In this document: piece after piece, positions 27,828 through 36,767 of the stretch
Layout: each line of letters starts with the position of its first letter
How positions within the stretch are numbered: the first letter of the stretch is position 1
Source of the DNA: an uncultured Rhodospirillaceae bacterium
Lineage (GTDB): Bacteria; Pseudomonadota; Alphaproteobacteria; Rhodospirillales; Magnetospirillaceae
Reading direction: 5' to 3'
Length of the DNA stretch: 64,000 nucleotides
Assembly (NCBI GenBank): GCA_903901915.1
Contig: CAIUSV010000049.1
Span: forward strand, 1 to 64,000
Notes under the pieces: model-generated
Seen by the model: only the letters and a program-made list of their open reading frames with translations
Database searches by the model: none
What the model was told of the DNA's origin: nothing
Translations under genes and position numbers: made by a program

Positions 27828-27946
27828 TGTTCAGCCCTCAAGCGCCGGGCGTTCGCTCCGCTCACGGGGCGTACCTCCGTGGCGGTTCCCTCGCGGGCCA
27901 CTCCGGGGGCCTCGATGGCCCAGGGGCTAAGGATGGGCGCGGCCAT
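27824..27946 (-). CDS. 40-codon coupling ORF within the dcw repeat (murD/ftsW junction)
   Basis: The ORF starts MAAPILSPWAIEAPG and ends ARRLRAEQ. Its ATG overlaps the murD stop (TGATG) and its own stop overlaps the ftsW start (ATGA), so ribosomes could pass murD-ORF-ftsW without release. It is encoded by repeat copy C. No domain is recognised, and it may serve only to keep translation coupled. That the peptide is functional is not shown. Confidence 0.5.
   Translation of the reverse strand: MAAPILSPWAIEAPGVAREGTATEVRPVSGANARRLRAEQ
27834..27946 (-). repeat. dcw junction repeat, copy C (murD/ftsW)
   Basis: On the plus strand the copy opens GCCCTCAAGCGCCGGGCGTT and is nearly identical to copies A and B for about 30 bases (through CGCTCCGCTC). 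It then carries about 15-20 extra bases, then realigns at ACTCCGGGGGCCTCGATGG. The central hairpin GGGCC-TCGAT-GGCCC is at 27907-27921. Confidence 0.75.
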
Positions 27947-29304
27947 CAGGCGAACCCCTTGACCAGATCGCGGAAGGTGTCGCCGCGATGCTCGAACGAT
28001 TTGAACTGATCCCACGAGGCCGAGGCCGGCGACAACAGCACCACCGCACCGGGAATGGCGTCGGACACCGCCAGGCTGCGCGCCGCCGCCACCGCGTTGG
28101 CCAGGGTGCCCGAGCGGGTGTAGCGAACCTTGCCCTCCAGGGTGGCGGCGAAGGCGTCCGTCGCCTCGCCGATCAGGAAGGCGTGTTCGATGCGGCCGAA
28201 ATTCTTCTCCAGCGCGGCGATGCCGCCTTCCTTGGCCTGACCGCCGAGAATCCAGTAGACGTGGTCGTAGCACACCAGCGCCTTTTCAACCGCGTCGGCG
28301 TTGGTGGCCTTGGAATCGTTGATCCAGGCGATGCCGTCGCTGACGGCGACCAACTCCTGGCGGTGGGCGAGGCCGGGGTAACTTTCCAGCGCCTTGACGA
28401 TGGTCTTGGCGTCGATGCCCTCGGCCCGGGCGGCGGCGTAGGCGGCGCAGGCGTTCTGCCAGTTGTGGCGGCCGGGCAGGCGGGGGAAATCCTTCAGGTC
28501 GCAGACCCGCCGCCCTTGGTCCAGCAGCACGCCGTCGGGGGCGGAAACGCCGTTGTCCAGCGCCTTGTCCACCGACACCGGCACCACCCGCAGCCCCAGG
28601 CGCGACAGTTCGGCCGCCATGGCGCGGCAGGGACCGTCATCGACGCCGATCACCACCGCGCCGCCGGGGGTGACCAGATCGAACAGGCGGCGCTTGGCGG
28701 CGATATAGCCCGCCATGCCGCCATGACGGCCGAGATGGTCGGGAGTGATGTTGAGCAGGATGGCGACACCGACCTTCAGGCTTCGCACCAGTTCCAACTG
28801 ATAGGACGACAGTTCCAGCACATAGCGGCCGTCGCCGGGCAGTTCGGGCAGGTCCAGCGCGGCGGTCCCCAGGTTGCCGCCGGCGGCGGCGGCGATGCCG
28901 GCGTGATCCAGCACATGGGCCAGCAGGGTGGTGGTGGTGGATTTGCCGTTGGTGCCGGTCACCGCCAGGACGCGCTGGTCGGGCTTGGCGCGGGCCAGCA
29001 GTTCGATGTCGCACACCACCGGTACCTTGGCGGCGGCGGCCTTCTCGGCCACCGGATGGGGCTGGGGGTGGGTGTGGGGAATGCCGGGGCTCCATACCAC
29101 CAGTTCGGCCTTGGCCAGGTTGATCGCCATGGGATCGCCGATGGGAATGCCGGCCTCGGCGGCGATGCGCCGGGCGCCCTCGTTGTCGTCCCACGCCATC
29201 ACCCCGGCGCCGCTGGCGAGCAGGGCCTTGGCGGTGGCGGTGCCGGAGCGGCCCAGACCCATCACCGCGACGCGCTTACCCTTGAGGAAAGAGACCGGGA
29301 TCAT
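27946..29304 (-). CDS. murD: UDP-N-acetylmuramoylalanine-D-glutamate ligase MurD
   Basis: A 452-residue Mur ligase adding D-Glu. The N-terminal MGLGRSGTATAKAL is a nucleotide-sugar binding site, VTGTNGKSTTTTL is the ATP P-loop, and NDSKATNADAVEKAL and GGQAKEGG are further MurD blocks. It starts eight bases after the mraY stop. Its stop overlaps the small ORF in repeat copy C. Confidence 0.97.
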   Translation of the reverse strand: MIPVSFLKGKRVAVMGLGRSGTATAKALLASGAGVMAWDDNEGARRIAAEAGIPIGDPMAINLAKAELVVWSPGIPHTHPQPHPVAEKAAAAKVPVVCDIELLARAKPDQRVLAVTGTNGKSTTTTLLAHVLDHAGIAAAAGGNLGTAALDLPELPGDGRYVLELSSYQLELVRSLKVGVAILLNITPDHLGRHGGMAGYIAAKRRLFDLVTPGGAVVIGVDDGPCRAMAAELSRLGLRVVPVSVDKALDNGVSAPDGVLLDQGRRVCDLKDFPRLPGRHNWQNACAAYAAARAEGIDAKTIVKALESYPGLAHRQELVAVSDGIAWINDSKATNADAVEKALVCYDHVYWILGGQAKEGGIAALEKNFGRIEHAFLIGEATDAFAATLEGKVRYTRSGTLANAVAAARSLAVSDAIPGAVVLLSPASASWDQFKSFEHRGDTFRDLVKGFA

Positions 29305-29311
29305 GATCGCC

Positions 29312-30400
29312 TCACCGCAGCTTCAAGGTGGCAAGACCGGCCAGCGCCAGGATGGTGGCGATGATCCAGAAGCGGATGACCACGGTGGGTTCGGCCCAGC
29401 CCTTTTTTTCAAAGTGATGGTGCAGCGGCGCCATGCGGAACACCCTTTTCCCGGTCAGCTTGAACGAGGCGACCTGGACGATCACCGAGACCGTCTCCAG
29501 CACGAACAGGCCGCCGACGATGCCCAGCACCAGTTCGTGCTTGGTCACCACCGAGATCGCCCCCAGGGCGCCGCCCATGGCGAGGCTGCCGGTGTCGCCC
29601 ATGAACACCATGGCCGGCGGGGCGTTGAACCACAGGAAGCCCAGCCCGGCGCCGACCAGCGCGCCGCAGAACACCGCCAGCTCGCCCGAGCCGCTGACGT
29701 AGTGGAGCTGAAGATAGTTGGCGAAGACGGCGTGGCCGACCACATAGGCGATGATGGCGAACACCCCCGATGCGATCATCACCGGCACGATGGCCAGCCC
29801 GTCGAGGCCGTCGGTCAGGTTCACCGCGTTGCCGGCGCCGACGATGATGAACACCGCGAACGGCAGATAAAGCCAGGACAGTTGCACCAGCACGGTCTTG
29901 AAGAACGGCAGCGCCAGCGCGCCGGCCAGCGGCTCGCGCTGCAGCGCCATCACCCAGGCGGCGGCCAGCAGGGCGATGGCGATTTCGGCCACCAGTTTGG
30001 TCTTGCCCGGCAGTCCCTTGGGATTCTTCTTCGAGACCTTGAGATAGTCGTCGAAGAAGCCGATCAGGCCATAGCCCAACGTCACCAACAGGACGATCCA
30101 GGTGTATTGCGAGCGCAGATCCGCCCACAGCAGGGTCGAGATCGACAGCGCGAACAGAATCAGGATGCCGCCCATGGTGGGCGTACCCTTCTTGGTCAGC
30201 AGATGGCTTTCCGGCCCGTCGGCGCGGATGGGCTGGCCCTGCTTCTGCCACTGGCGCAGCCAGGCGATGACCCGCGGTCCCAGCAGGAACGAGACGATCA
30301 GCGCCGTCAGTACCGCGCCGCCGGTCCTGAAGGTCAGGTACTTGAATAGATTGAAGACGCCGATCTGGTCCGCCAGCGGGTATAGGAGATTGTACAGCAT
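29312..30400 (-). CDS. mraY: Phospho-N-acetylmuramoyl-pentapeptide transferase MraY
   Basis: A 362-residue ten-helix enzyme that forms lipid I from UDP-MurNAc-pentapeptide and undecaprenyl phosphate. The signatures are [21 protein letters not shown] (aspartate pair), [13 protein letters not shown], and the HHHFEKKGW loop near the C-terminus ([13 protein letters not shown]). It lies eight bases after murF and the same distance before murD. Confidence 0.98.
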   Translation of the reverse strand: MLYNLLYPLADQIGVFNLFKYLTFRTGGAVLTALIVSFLLGPRVIAWLRQWQKQGQPIRADGPESHLLTKKGTPTMGGILILFALSISTLLWADLRSQYTWIVLLVTLGYGLIGFFDDYLKVSKKNPKGLPGKTKLVAEIAIALLAAAWVMALQREPLAGALALPFFKTVLVQLSWLYLPFAVFIIVGAGNAVNLTDGLDGLAIVPVMIASGVFAIIAYVVGHAVFANYLQLHYVSGSGELAVFCGALVGAGLGFLWFNAPPAMVFMGDTGSLAMGGALGAISVVTKHELVLGIVGGLFVLETVSVIVQVASFKLTGKRVFRMAPLHHHFEKKGWAEPTVVIRFWIIATILALAGLATLKLR

Positions 30401-30407
30401 CGCTTTC

Positions 30408-31901
30408 CTACGACCCCTCTGTCAGCGATTGAACCACCCGGCCCATGCGGCTGCCGGCCGAGCCCTTGACCATCACCACGTCGCCGGCCCGGACCGCCCG
30501 TCCCACCAGCGGCGCCAGCGCCTCGGAATTGGCGGCATGGCCGCCCCGGCGGGACTCGGGCAGGGCCCGGAACAGGTTTTCCATCAGCGGGCCGGCGGTG
30601 AACACGGTATCGATACCCCAGCTTTCCACCGCCTCGGCCAAAGTGGCGTGCAGCGCCGCCGAGCGGTCGCCCAGTTCCAGCATGTCGCCCAGCACGGCGA
30701 TGCGCCGACCGCCCGCTTCCGGCCGGGCCGAGGCCAGGGTGGCAAGGGCGGCGCGCATGGAGACCGGCGAGGCGTTGTAGCTTTCGTCGATCAGCAGCAG
30801 GGTGCCGCCATCGACGGCGATGGCTCGGCGCTCGCCCCGGCCCTTGGGGGCGGACATGCCGGCCAGCGCCTCGGCGGCTGCGGCGGCGTCACCCCCCAGC
30901 GCCTGAACGATCAACAGCACCGCCAGCGAATTCATCGCCCAATGCAGGCCGGGGATGCCGATGCGGTACGACATCTCGCGGTCGCGCAGCAGCGTCAGCA
31001 CGGCGGTGGCGTCGGGATCGATGCGGCAATCCATCAGTCTGGCCGACGATTCGATGTGATTGCCGAACGACAGGATGGAGCCCACCGCCGCCGCCCCGGC
31101 CGCCGCCGCCAGCCGGCGGAAGTGGGGGTTGTCGCGCGGCAGCACGACGGTCCCGGCAGGTTCCAGCCCGGCGAAGATCTCGGCCTTGGCGTCGGCGATC
31201 TCGTCGGTGGAGCCGAAGAACTCCATATGCACCGCCTCGACGGTGGTGATGGCCGCCACATGGGGCCGCACCAGCCGGGCAAGCGGCGTCAGTTCGCCGG
31301 CATGGTTCATGCCCAGCTCGAACACGGCGAAGCGGACGTCGCGCGGCATGCGCGCCAGACTGAGCGGCACGCCCCAGTGATTGTTGAAGCTGCCGACGCT
31401 GGCGTGGGTCGGCCCCTGTTGCGACAGCACCAGACGCAGCATCTCCTTGGTGCCGGTCTTGCCGACGCTGCCGGTGACGGCGGCGATGCGCGCCGTGCTG
31501 CGGGCGCGGGCGGCGCGACCCAAATCCTGCAACGCCGCCATGGTGTCCTTGACCAGCACGATCGGCGCGTCGGCGGCGACGTCGGCCGGGCGGCGATGGA
31601 CCAGGGCGGCGGCGGCCCCCGCCGCCAGGGCGGCGGCAACGTGGTCGTGACCGTCGTTGTTGGGGCCTTCCAGGGCGATGAACAGGTCTTCCGGCTGCAC
31701 CGTGCGGCTGTCGATGGAGACCCCGGCCGCCATCCATTCGGGCCCCGAGGCGACGCCTGCGGTGGCGGCGACGGCTTCGGCGGAGGTCCACAGCGGCTTG
31801 GTGCTGATGCCCTCAAGCGCGGGGCGTTTGCTCCGCTCTCTTGGCTCCTCCGTCGACGCTCCGGGGCGCTCGATGCGCCCGCGCTCGCGATGCTCGCTCA
31901 T
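30408..31901 (-). CDS. murF: UDP-MurNAc-tripeptide-D-Ala-D-Ala ligase MurF, with repeat-encoded N-terminal tail
   Basis: A 497-residue Mur ligase adding D-Ala-D-Ala. The ATP loop is [14 protein letters not shown], preceded by [16 protein letters not shown]. The usual MurF N-terminus begins at [10 protein letters not shown] (residue 36). The first 33 or so residues ([14 protein letters not shown]..., charged and Arg/Glu-rich) are encoded by repeat copy B and are absent from ordinary MurF. The ATG at 31901 overlaps the murE stop (ATGA). Translation from inside the element is the simplest reading, as no good start lies at the beginning of the canonical domain. Confidence 0.95.
   Translation of the reverse strand: MSEHRERGRIERPGASTEEPRERSKRPALEGISTKPLWTSAEAVAATAGVASGPEWMAAGVSIDSRTVQPEDLFIALEGPNNDGHDHVAAALAAGAAAALVHRRPADVAADAPIVLVKDTMAALQDLGRAARARSTARIAAVTGSVGKTGTKEMLRLVLSQQGPTHASVGSFNNHWGVPLSLARMPRDVRFAVFELGMNHAGELTPLARLVRPHVAAITTVEAVHMEFFGSTDEIADAKAEIFAGLEPAGTVVLPRDNPHFRRLAAAAGAAAVGSILSFGNHIESSARLMDCRIDPDATAVLTLLRDREMSYRIGIPGLHWAMNSLAVLLIVQALGGDAAAAAEALAGMSAPKGRGERRAIAVDGGTLLLIDESYNASPVSMRAALATLASARPEAGGRRIAVLGDMLELGDRSAALHATLAEAVESWGIDTVFTAGPLMENLFRALPESRRGGHAANSEALAPLVGRAVRAGDVVMVKGSAGSRMGRVVQSLTEGS
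31809..31901 (-). repeat. dcw junction repeat, copy B (murE/murF, in frame)
   Basis: On the plus strand it begins GCCCTCAAGCGCGGGGCGTT and ends at the murF ATG. The hairpin GGGCGC-TCGAT-GCGCCC is at 31864-31880. It aligns along its length with copy A, with one base of length difference, and is read in frame as the N-terminus of MurF. Confidence 0.8.
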
Positions 31902-33352
31902 GACGCCCCCCCGTCGGCCAGCGCGACCGCGTCGCGCGCTTCCACGGCGTCGTCGAACGGCAGCACGGCCGAACCGACGATCTGGCCGCGTTCGTGCCCC
32001 TTGCCGGCGATTACCAGCAGATCGCCCCTTTGCAGGCCGGCGACGGCGGTGCGGATGGCGTCGCGGCGGTCGGCGATTTCGATGCCGCCGGGGCAGGAGC
32101 CGCGCACGGCGGCGCGGATGGCGGCGGGGTCCTCGCCGCGCGGGTTGTCGTCGGTGACGATCATGGCGTCGGCCAGACGGCAGGCGATGGCCCCCATCTG
32201 CGGTCGCTTGCCGGGGTCGCGATCGCCGCCGCAGCCGAACACCACCACCAGCCGGCGGGCGGCATGGGGCTTCAGCGCCTTCAGCACCGTCAGCAGGGCG
32301 TCGGGGGTATGGGCGTAATCGACATAGACCGAGGCGCCGTTGGCCCGTGTCGCCACTTTTTGCAAGCGGCCGGGAACGCCGTCAAGCCGTTCCAGCGCCG
32401 CGACGACCTTATCCCGGTCGGCGCCGACGGCCAGCGCCAGCCCCAGGGCGGCCAGGGCGTTGTAGGCCTGGAACAGCCCGGCCAGCGGCAACTTGACGGT
32501 GACGGCGGCGCCCAATACCTCCAGTCGCAGGGTCTGGCCGGCGGACGAGGGAACCGCCTCGATCAACCGGATGTCGGCGGCGTCGCGGCCATAGCCGATC
32601 ACCTTTATGCCCCGCCGGACGCAGGTCTCGACCACCGTCGCCGCCATGCTGGACTCGGCGTTGACCACGGCGGTCCCGTCCTCGGGCAGCAGTTCGTCGA
32701 ACAGGCGCAGCTTGGCGGCGGCGTAGGCCTCCATGTCGCGGTGGTAGTCCAGGTGGTCGCGGGTGAGGTTGGTGAAGGCGGCCGCCCGCAGCCGGACGCC
32801 GTCGAGGCGATACTGGTCGAGGCCGTGGCTGGACGCCTCCATGCAGGCGTGGCCGACGCCCATGGCTGCCAGCCGGGCCAGCGACTGATGCAGCAGGGCG
32901 GGATCGGGGGTGGTCAGGCCGCCGGTGTTGTCCCAGCCTTCGGCGATGATGCCCAAGGTACCGATGGCGGCGGCCTTCTCGCCCAGCGCGGCCATGATCT
33001 GGCGGTAGAAGCTGGCGGTCGAGGTCTTGCCGTTGGTGCCGGTGACCGCCACCATGGTCGCCGGTTGAAGGCCGTGGAAGGCGGCGGCCATCTTGGCGAA
33101 GCGCCGGCGCGGGTTGGCGTCGGTGACCAGGGCGATGCCGGCGGGCAGGTCCAGGCGGCTACCCTCGGGCGCCAGGATGGCGCTGGCGCCGGCGGCCAGG
33201 GCGGCGGGCACGAAGGCGCGGCCGTCGGCCCGGCTTCCAGGCAGGGCGGCGAACAGGAAGCCGCGCCCGACCGCCCGTGAATCGGCGGTCAGGCCGGTGA
33301 TCTCGACATCGTTGGCGAGGGGCGTTCCCATCAGCTCAGTCAACCGCCGCAA
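31898..33352 (-). CDS. murE: UDP-MurNAc-Ala-Glu-diaminopimelate ligase MurE
   Basis: A 484-residue Mur ligase adding meso-diaminopimelate. The N-terminal VEITGLTADSRAVGRGFLF binds UDP, VTGTNGKTSTASF is the P-loop, and the DAP-specific DDNPRGEDP is present, so the substrate is DAP rather than lysine. The start is a TTG at 33352 inside the end of ftsI (family-like LRRLTELMG); an ATG at 33331 is an alternative. Its stop overlaps murF. Confidence 0.96.
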   Translation of the reverse strand: MRRLTELMGTPLANDVEITGLTADSRAVGRGFLFAALPGSRADGRAFVPAALAAGASAILAPEGSRLDLPAGIALVTDANPRRRFAKMAAAFHGLQPATMVAVTGTNGKTSTASFYRQIMAALGEKAAAIGTLGIIAEGWDNTGGLTTPDPALLHQSLARLAAMGVGHACMEASSHGLDQYRLDGVRLRAAAFTNLTRDHLDYHRDMEAYAAAKLRLFDELLPEDGTAVVNAESSMAATVVETCVRRGIKVIGYGRDAADIRLIEAVPSSAGQTLRLEVLGAAVTVKLPLAGLFQAYNALAALGLALAVGADRDKVVAALERLDGVPGRLQKVATRANGASVYVDYAHTPDALLTVLKALKPHAARRLVVVFGCGGDRDPGKRPQMGAIACRLADAMIVTDDNPRGEDPAAIRAAVRGSCPGGIEIADRRDAIRTAVAGLQRGDLLVIAGKGHERGQIVGSAVLPFDDAVEARDAVALADGGAS

Positions 33353-35096
33353 GTTCCTTGCCCCCCCCGGTGTTGACGATGCCCTTGCCGCCGGGGGAAG
33401 GGGACGGCGGCAGAGTCTTCGGCATCAGGCCCATCAGCGGCGCGATCTGGGCGATCACCCGCCCGGCGGCCGGTGCCGCCGTCCATCCCGCCGTGATGAA
33501 GCCATAGGTCTCCTTGGTCGCCTGCGGCTCGTCGATCATCATCAGCACGGCATAGCGCGGGGCATCGCAGGGAAACACCGCTACGAACGACGACAGCACC
33601 GCCTTCTTGCGATAGCCGCCGTGGCCGACCTTCTCGGCGGTGCCGGTCTTGCCGCCGACCTCGTAGCCGGGGACGTCGGCCTTCTTGCCGGTACCTTCGG
33701 TGACCACCATGCGCATCAGGGCGCGGATTTGTTCCGAGGTCTTGGGCTTGATGATGCGGATGGCGGGGGAGGCGTCGTCGGGGGCGCGGGCCAGCAGGGT
33801 GGGAGAGTGATATTCGCCGCCGTTGACCAGGGTGGCGACGCCCGACAGCAATTGCAGCGGCGTCACCGACAGGCCGTGACCGAAGGCGATGGTGACGGTG
33901 TTGATCTCGCGCCAGGGATTGGGTACCAGCGGCGCTCCCACCTCGGGCAGTTCCACCGCCGGCGGCGCCAGCATGCCGATCTTGGCCATGAAGGCGCGCT
34001 GAGTCTCGGTGCCGGCCTCCAGCGCCATGCGGGCCGAGCCGATGTTGGACGAATGGATCAGGATCTCGGGCACCGTCAGCCAACGATTGAGGGCGTGATC
34101 GTCGTGGATGGTGTGGTTGGCATAGACCAGCGGCCGGGTGGCATCGAAACTGGAGTTGAGGGTGATGCGGCCCGAGTCCAGTGCCATGGCGGTGTTGAAC
34201 AGCTTGAAGGTCGAGCCCATCTCGTAGGCGCCCTTGGTGGCGCGGTTGAACATGGCCGGGTCGGTGGCCGGCGGCGGGTCGTTGGGGTCGAAATCGGGCA
34301 GGCTGACCATGGCCAGCAACTCGCCGGTCCGCACGTCCATCACCATGCCGGTGCCGCCGATGGCGGAGAATTCCTCGACCGAACGGGCCAGTTCGTTGCG
34401 CACGATGGTCTGGATCCGGATATCGACCGACAGTCCCAGCGGTTCGCGGCTTTCCTTCAGGGCGTTGTCGAACCGCCGCTCGATGCCGGCGACCCCCTTG
34501 TTGTCCACGTCGGTCATGCCGACCACATGCGACAGCAGGTTGCCGTGGGGATAGACCCGGCGCTCGCCCTTCTCGAACTGAAGTCCGGGGATGCCCAGCG
34601 CGTTGACGTCGTATTGCTGGCGCGGCGTCAGGTTGCGCTTGAGGTAGACGAACTGGCGGCCCGATCCCAGCCGCTCGGCGGTCTCTTCCAGATCGAGGTC
34701 GGGAAGGACCGCCGTCAGCTTGGCGGCGGCCTGTTCCACATCGACCTTGGCTGCCCTGAGGTCGTCGGGATGGGCGAACAGCGACATGGTAGGAAGCGAC
34801 GATGCCAGCAACACTCCCGAACGGTCGGAGATGTCGGCGCGCTCCATCTCCAACCCGTCGGCGCGGGCCTGGATCGCCGGTCCCGGCTTGGCCGGGCTGA
34901 ACACCGCGACGTTGAGCATGCGAACCGAGATGCCGCCGAAGGCAAGCACGAACACCAGGGCGGTGACCAGCAGGCGGGTACGTCCGGTCTCCAACGCCTG
35001 GACCCGAACGCCGTCGAGCCGCAACGCGGCACCGGCCTGGAGGTCGTCTCCGGCGTGAAAGCCGGGCTGGGGACGGCGGGCGGCGAACAGGCTCAT
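33336..35096 (-). CDS. ftsI: Division-specific transpeptidase FtsI (PBP3)
   Basis: 586 residues from the ATG at 35096 (MSLFAARRPQPG). One membrane helix (about 44-63), a PBP dimerisation domain, then the transpeptidase with Ser295-x2-Lys298 (GSTFK), Ser349-x-Asn351 (HSSNIG) and Lys483-Thr-Gly (GGKTGTAE). It cross-links septal peptidoglycan with FtsW. The open frame runs upstream through repeat copy A, but the ATG overlapping the small upstream ORF is the likely start. It overlaps murE by 17 bases. Confidence 0.96.
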   Translation of the reverse strand: MSLFAARRPQPGFHAGDDLQAGAALRLDGVRVQALETGRTRLLVTALVFVLAFGGISVRMLNVAVFSPAKPGPAIQARADGLEMERADISDRSGVLLASSLPTMSLFAHPDDLRAAKVDVEQAAAKLTAVLPDLDLEETAERLGSGRQFVYLKRNLTPRQQYDVNALGIPGLQFEKGERRVYPHGNLLSHVVGMTDVDNKGVAGIERRFDNALKESREPLGLSVDIRIQTIVRNELARSVEEFSAIGGTGMVMDVRTGELLAMVSLPDFDPNDPPPATDPAMFNRATKGAYEMGSTFKLFNTAMALDSGRITLNSSFDATRPLVYANHTIHDDHALNRWLTVPEILIHSSNIGSARMALEAGTETQRAFMAKIGMLAPPAVELPEVGAPLVPNPWREINTVTIAFGHGLSVTPLQLLSGVATLVNGGEYHSPTLLARAPDDASPAIRIIKPKTSEQIRALMRMVVTEGTGKKADVPGYEVGGKTGTAEKVGHGGYRKKAVLSSFVAVFPCDAPRYAVLMMIDEPQATKETYGFITAGWTAAPAAGRVIAQIAPLMGLMPKTLPPSPSPGGKGIVNTGGGKELAAVD

Positions 35097-35194
35097 GGGG
35101 CGGCCCTCCGGCGCCGGGCGGTCGCTCCGCTCCCTGGGCTCCTTCGCCTCGCTCCGGGACGCTCGACGTGCCCGCGCTTCCTTCGGTCGCTCAT
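35093..35194 (-). CDS. 33-codon coupling ORF within the dcw repeat (ftsL/ftsI junction)
   Basis: The ORF reads [15 protein letters not shown]... and ends RRRAAP. Its ATG overlaps the ftsL stop (ATGA) and its stop overlaps the ftsI ATG (ATGA). Its first half matches the MurF tail encoded by copy B (ERPGA), while a one-base difference shifts the second half out of frame, turning EPRERS-type sequence into an Arg-rich tail. It may act in coupling only. The product is not known. Confidence 0.5.
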   Translation of the reverse strand: MSDRRKRGHVERPGARRRSPGSGATARRRRAAP

Positions 35195-35195
35195 T
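35102..35195 (-). repeat. dcw junction repeat, copy A (ftsL/ftsI)
   Basis: On the plus strand it begins GCCCTCCGGCGCCGGGCGGT and ends just past the ftsL stop. An imperfect hairpin GGGACGC-TCGAC-GTGCCC is at 35156-35173. By eye it is about three-quarters identical to copy B over its length. Confidence 0.8.
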
Positions 35196-35814
35196 GGTCG
35201 GCCTCCCCCTGGGCCAGGGCCGGGGAACGAATGACGATGCTCCGGCCGCCCCGGACTGGGGTGGTGGCCGGAGCGGTCGCCAGCTTCGCCGATGGTGGTG
35301 GCGTGGTGACCGGAGGCGGCGGGGTAGCCTTGGCCATGGTGGTGGTGGTCTTGGGTGGCGTCGGTCGTGGCGCCGGCTTGCCGGTGTCGGCGGGTTTGGG
35401 CTTGGGTTGATTGGCCGCCAGCTTGGTGGGGGCCGGCGGCGGCGTCGGATCGACCGGGCGGGCCGCGGTGACGGGCGGCGACGGGCGTTGCGGACGGGCG
35501 GCGAACGCCACCTGGGAGCCACCGGCGGGCAGGCCGTTCTTCAGCACGCCATCCAGGGTCGCCACCTGGGCCGGCGACACCGGATGCATGCCGAGATGTT
35601 TTTCCGACAGGGCGCGCAGGCGGATGGGATCGTTGAGGTAGCTCCATTCGGCGCGCAGCACATGGATGGTTTCCTGATTGCGCTGGATCTCCCCGGTCAG
35701 TGCCGCCAGCCGCCGTTCCTGGTCCTTGACCTCGTGCTTGACGAAGAACAGGCCGACACCGATGACGGCAGCCAGGCAGGCCCACAGGACGGTTCCCAGG
35801 ATGCCGCGCCTCAT
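35191..35814 (-). CDS. ftsL: Cell division protein FtsL
   Basis: A 207-residue bitopic protein. A short cytoplasmic N-terminus leads to one membrane helix (about 6-25) and a coiled coil ([19 protein letters not shown]...), then the block [17 protein letters not shown] typical of alphaproteobacterial FtsL. The C-terminal half is a long Pro/Thr/Ala-rich tail, longer than in E. coli FtsL (121 residues). It forms the FtsQLB complex that activates FtsWI. The start overlaps the rsmH stop by four bases. Confidence 0.9.
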   Translation of the reverse strand: MRRGILGTVLWACLAAVIGVGLFFVKHEVKDQERRLAALTGEIQRNQETIHVLRAEWSYLNDPIRLRALSEKHLGMHPVSPAQVATLDGVLKNGLPAGGSQVAFAARPQRPSPPVTAARPVDPTPPPAPTKLAANQPKPKPADTGKPAPRPTPPKTTTTMAKATPPPPVTTPPPSAKLATAPATTPVRGGRSIVIRSPALAQGEADQ

Positions 35815-36764
35815 GGTTGCCCCTCCCAGGCCGGGGCCTCGGTGCGGGTGGCGGCGCGCAGGCGGGCCGAGCGGGCGCGGGGATTGCGCGCCTCCTCGTC
35901 GGCGCCGGGACGCACGGCGCGGCGGTGGAGCAGGGTGAAGGTCGGTGCCGGGCCGCGACCGGCGTGGGGCTGGTGGCGGGACGGCCGGGCGGCCTCGCCG
36001 CTGCGGTCGCGCAGGAAGCTCTTGACGACCCGGTCCTCCAGCGAGTGGAAGGTCACCACCGCCAGCCGCCCGCCCGGGGCAAGCAGGCGTTCGGCGGCGG
36101 CAAGGCCGCGTTCCAGTTCGCCCAGTTCGTCGTTGACGGCGATGCGCAGCGCCTGAAAGGTGCGCGTCGCCGGATCGATGCCGTCGGGATGGCGCGGCAC
36201 CACCCGGCGCACCACGGTGGCCAGCTCGCCGGTGCGCTCGAACCGCTTTTCCTTGCGTGCCGTCACGATGGCTTTGGCGACCCGGCGCGACAGACGCTCT
36301 TCGCCATAGCGATAGATGATGTCGGCCAATTCGGTCTCGCCGGTCTGGTTGACCAGTTCGGCTGCGCCGGGACCGGCCTGCTCCATGCGCATGTCGAGCG
36401 GACCGTCCTTGGCGAACGAGAAGCCGCGTCCGGCATCGTCGATCTGCATGGACGACACGCCGATGTCCAGGGCGACGCCGTCTACCTGGTTGACACCGCG
36501 GTCACGCAACAACGCGTCCATGTCGCCGAAACGGCCGTCGATCATGGTAAAGCGTCCGCCGCGGTCTTGCTCCATGGCGCGGCCGCGCGCCACCGCCGAG
36601 GGGTCGCGGTCGATGGCGTAGACCGAGCAACCGGGGGTTTCCAGCACCGCCATGGAGTAGCCGCCGGCGCCGAAGGTGCCGTCGACATAGATGCCGCCGC
36701 CGCGAGGAGCCAGCGCCGCGAGAACTTCGGCGAGCAGGACGGGAACATGGGGCGAGGTGGTCAT
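35811..36764 (-). CDS. rsmH: 16S rRNA (cytosine-N4)-methyltransferase RsmH
   Basis: A 317-residue SAM-dependent enzyme (MraW) methylating C1402 of 16S rRNA. The N-terminus [13 protein letters not shown], the SAM motif [12 protein letters not shown] and [16 protein letters not shown] are all present, with [15 protein letters not shown] near the end. It starts three bases after the mraZ stop and overlaps ftsL by four bases. Confidence 0.98.
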   Translation of the reverse strand: MTTSPHVPVLLAEVLAALAPRGGGIYVDGTFGAGGYSMAVLETPGCSVYAIDRDPSAVARGRAMEQDRGGRFTMIDGRFGDMDALLRDRGVNQVDGVALDIGVSSMQIDDAGRGFSFAKDGPLDMRMEQAGPGAAELVNQTGETELADIIYRYGEERLSRRVAKAIVTARKEKRFERTGELATVVRRVVPRHPDGIDPATRTFQALRIAVNDELGELERGLAAAERLLAPGGRLAVVTFHSLEDRVVKSFLRDRSGEAARPSRHQPHAGRGPAPTFTLLHRRAVRPGADEEARNPRARSARLRAATRTEAPAWEGQP

Positions 36765-36767
36765 GAT

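Noticed and set aside
35097-35522. N-terminal extension of FtsI through ftsL
   Set aside because: The reading frame passes through ftsL and the repeat; the ATG at 35096 is coupled to the small ORF and fits the family start.
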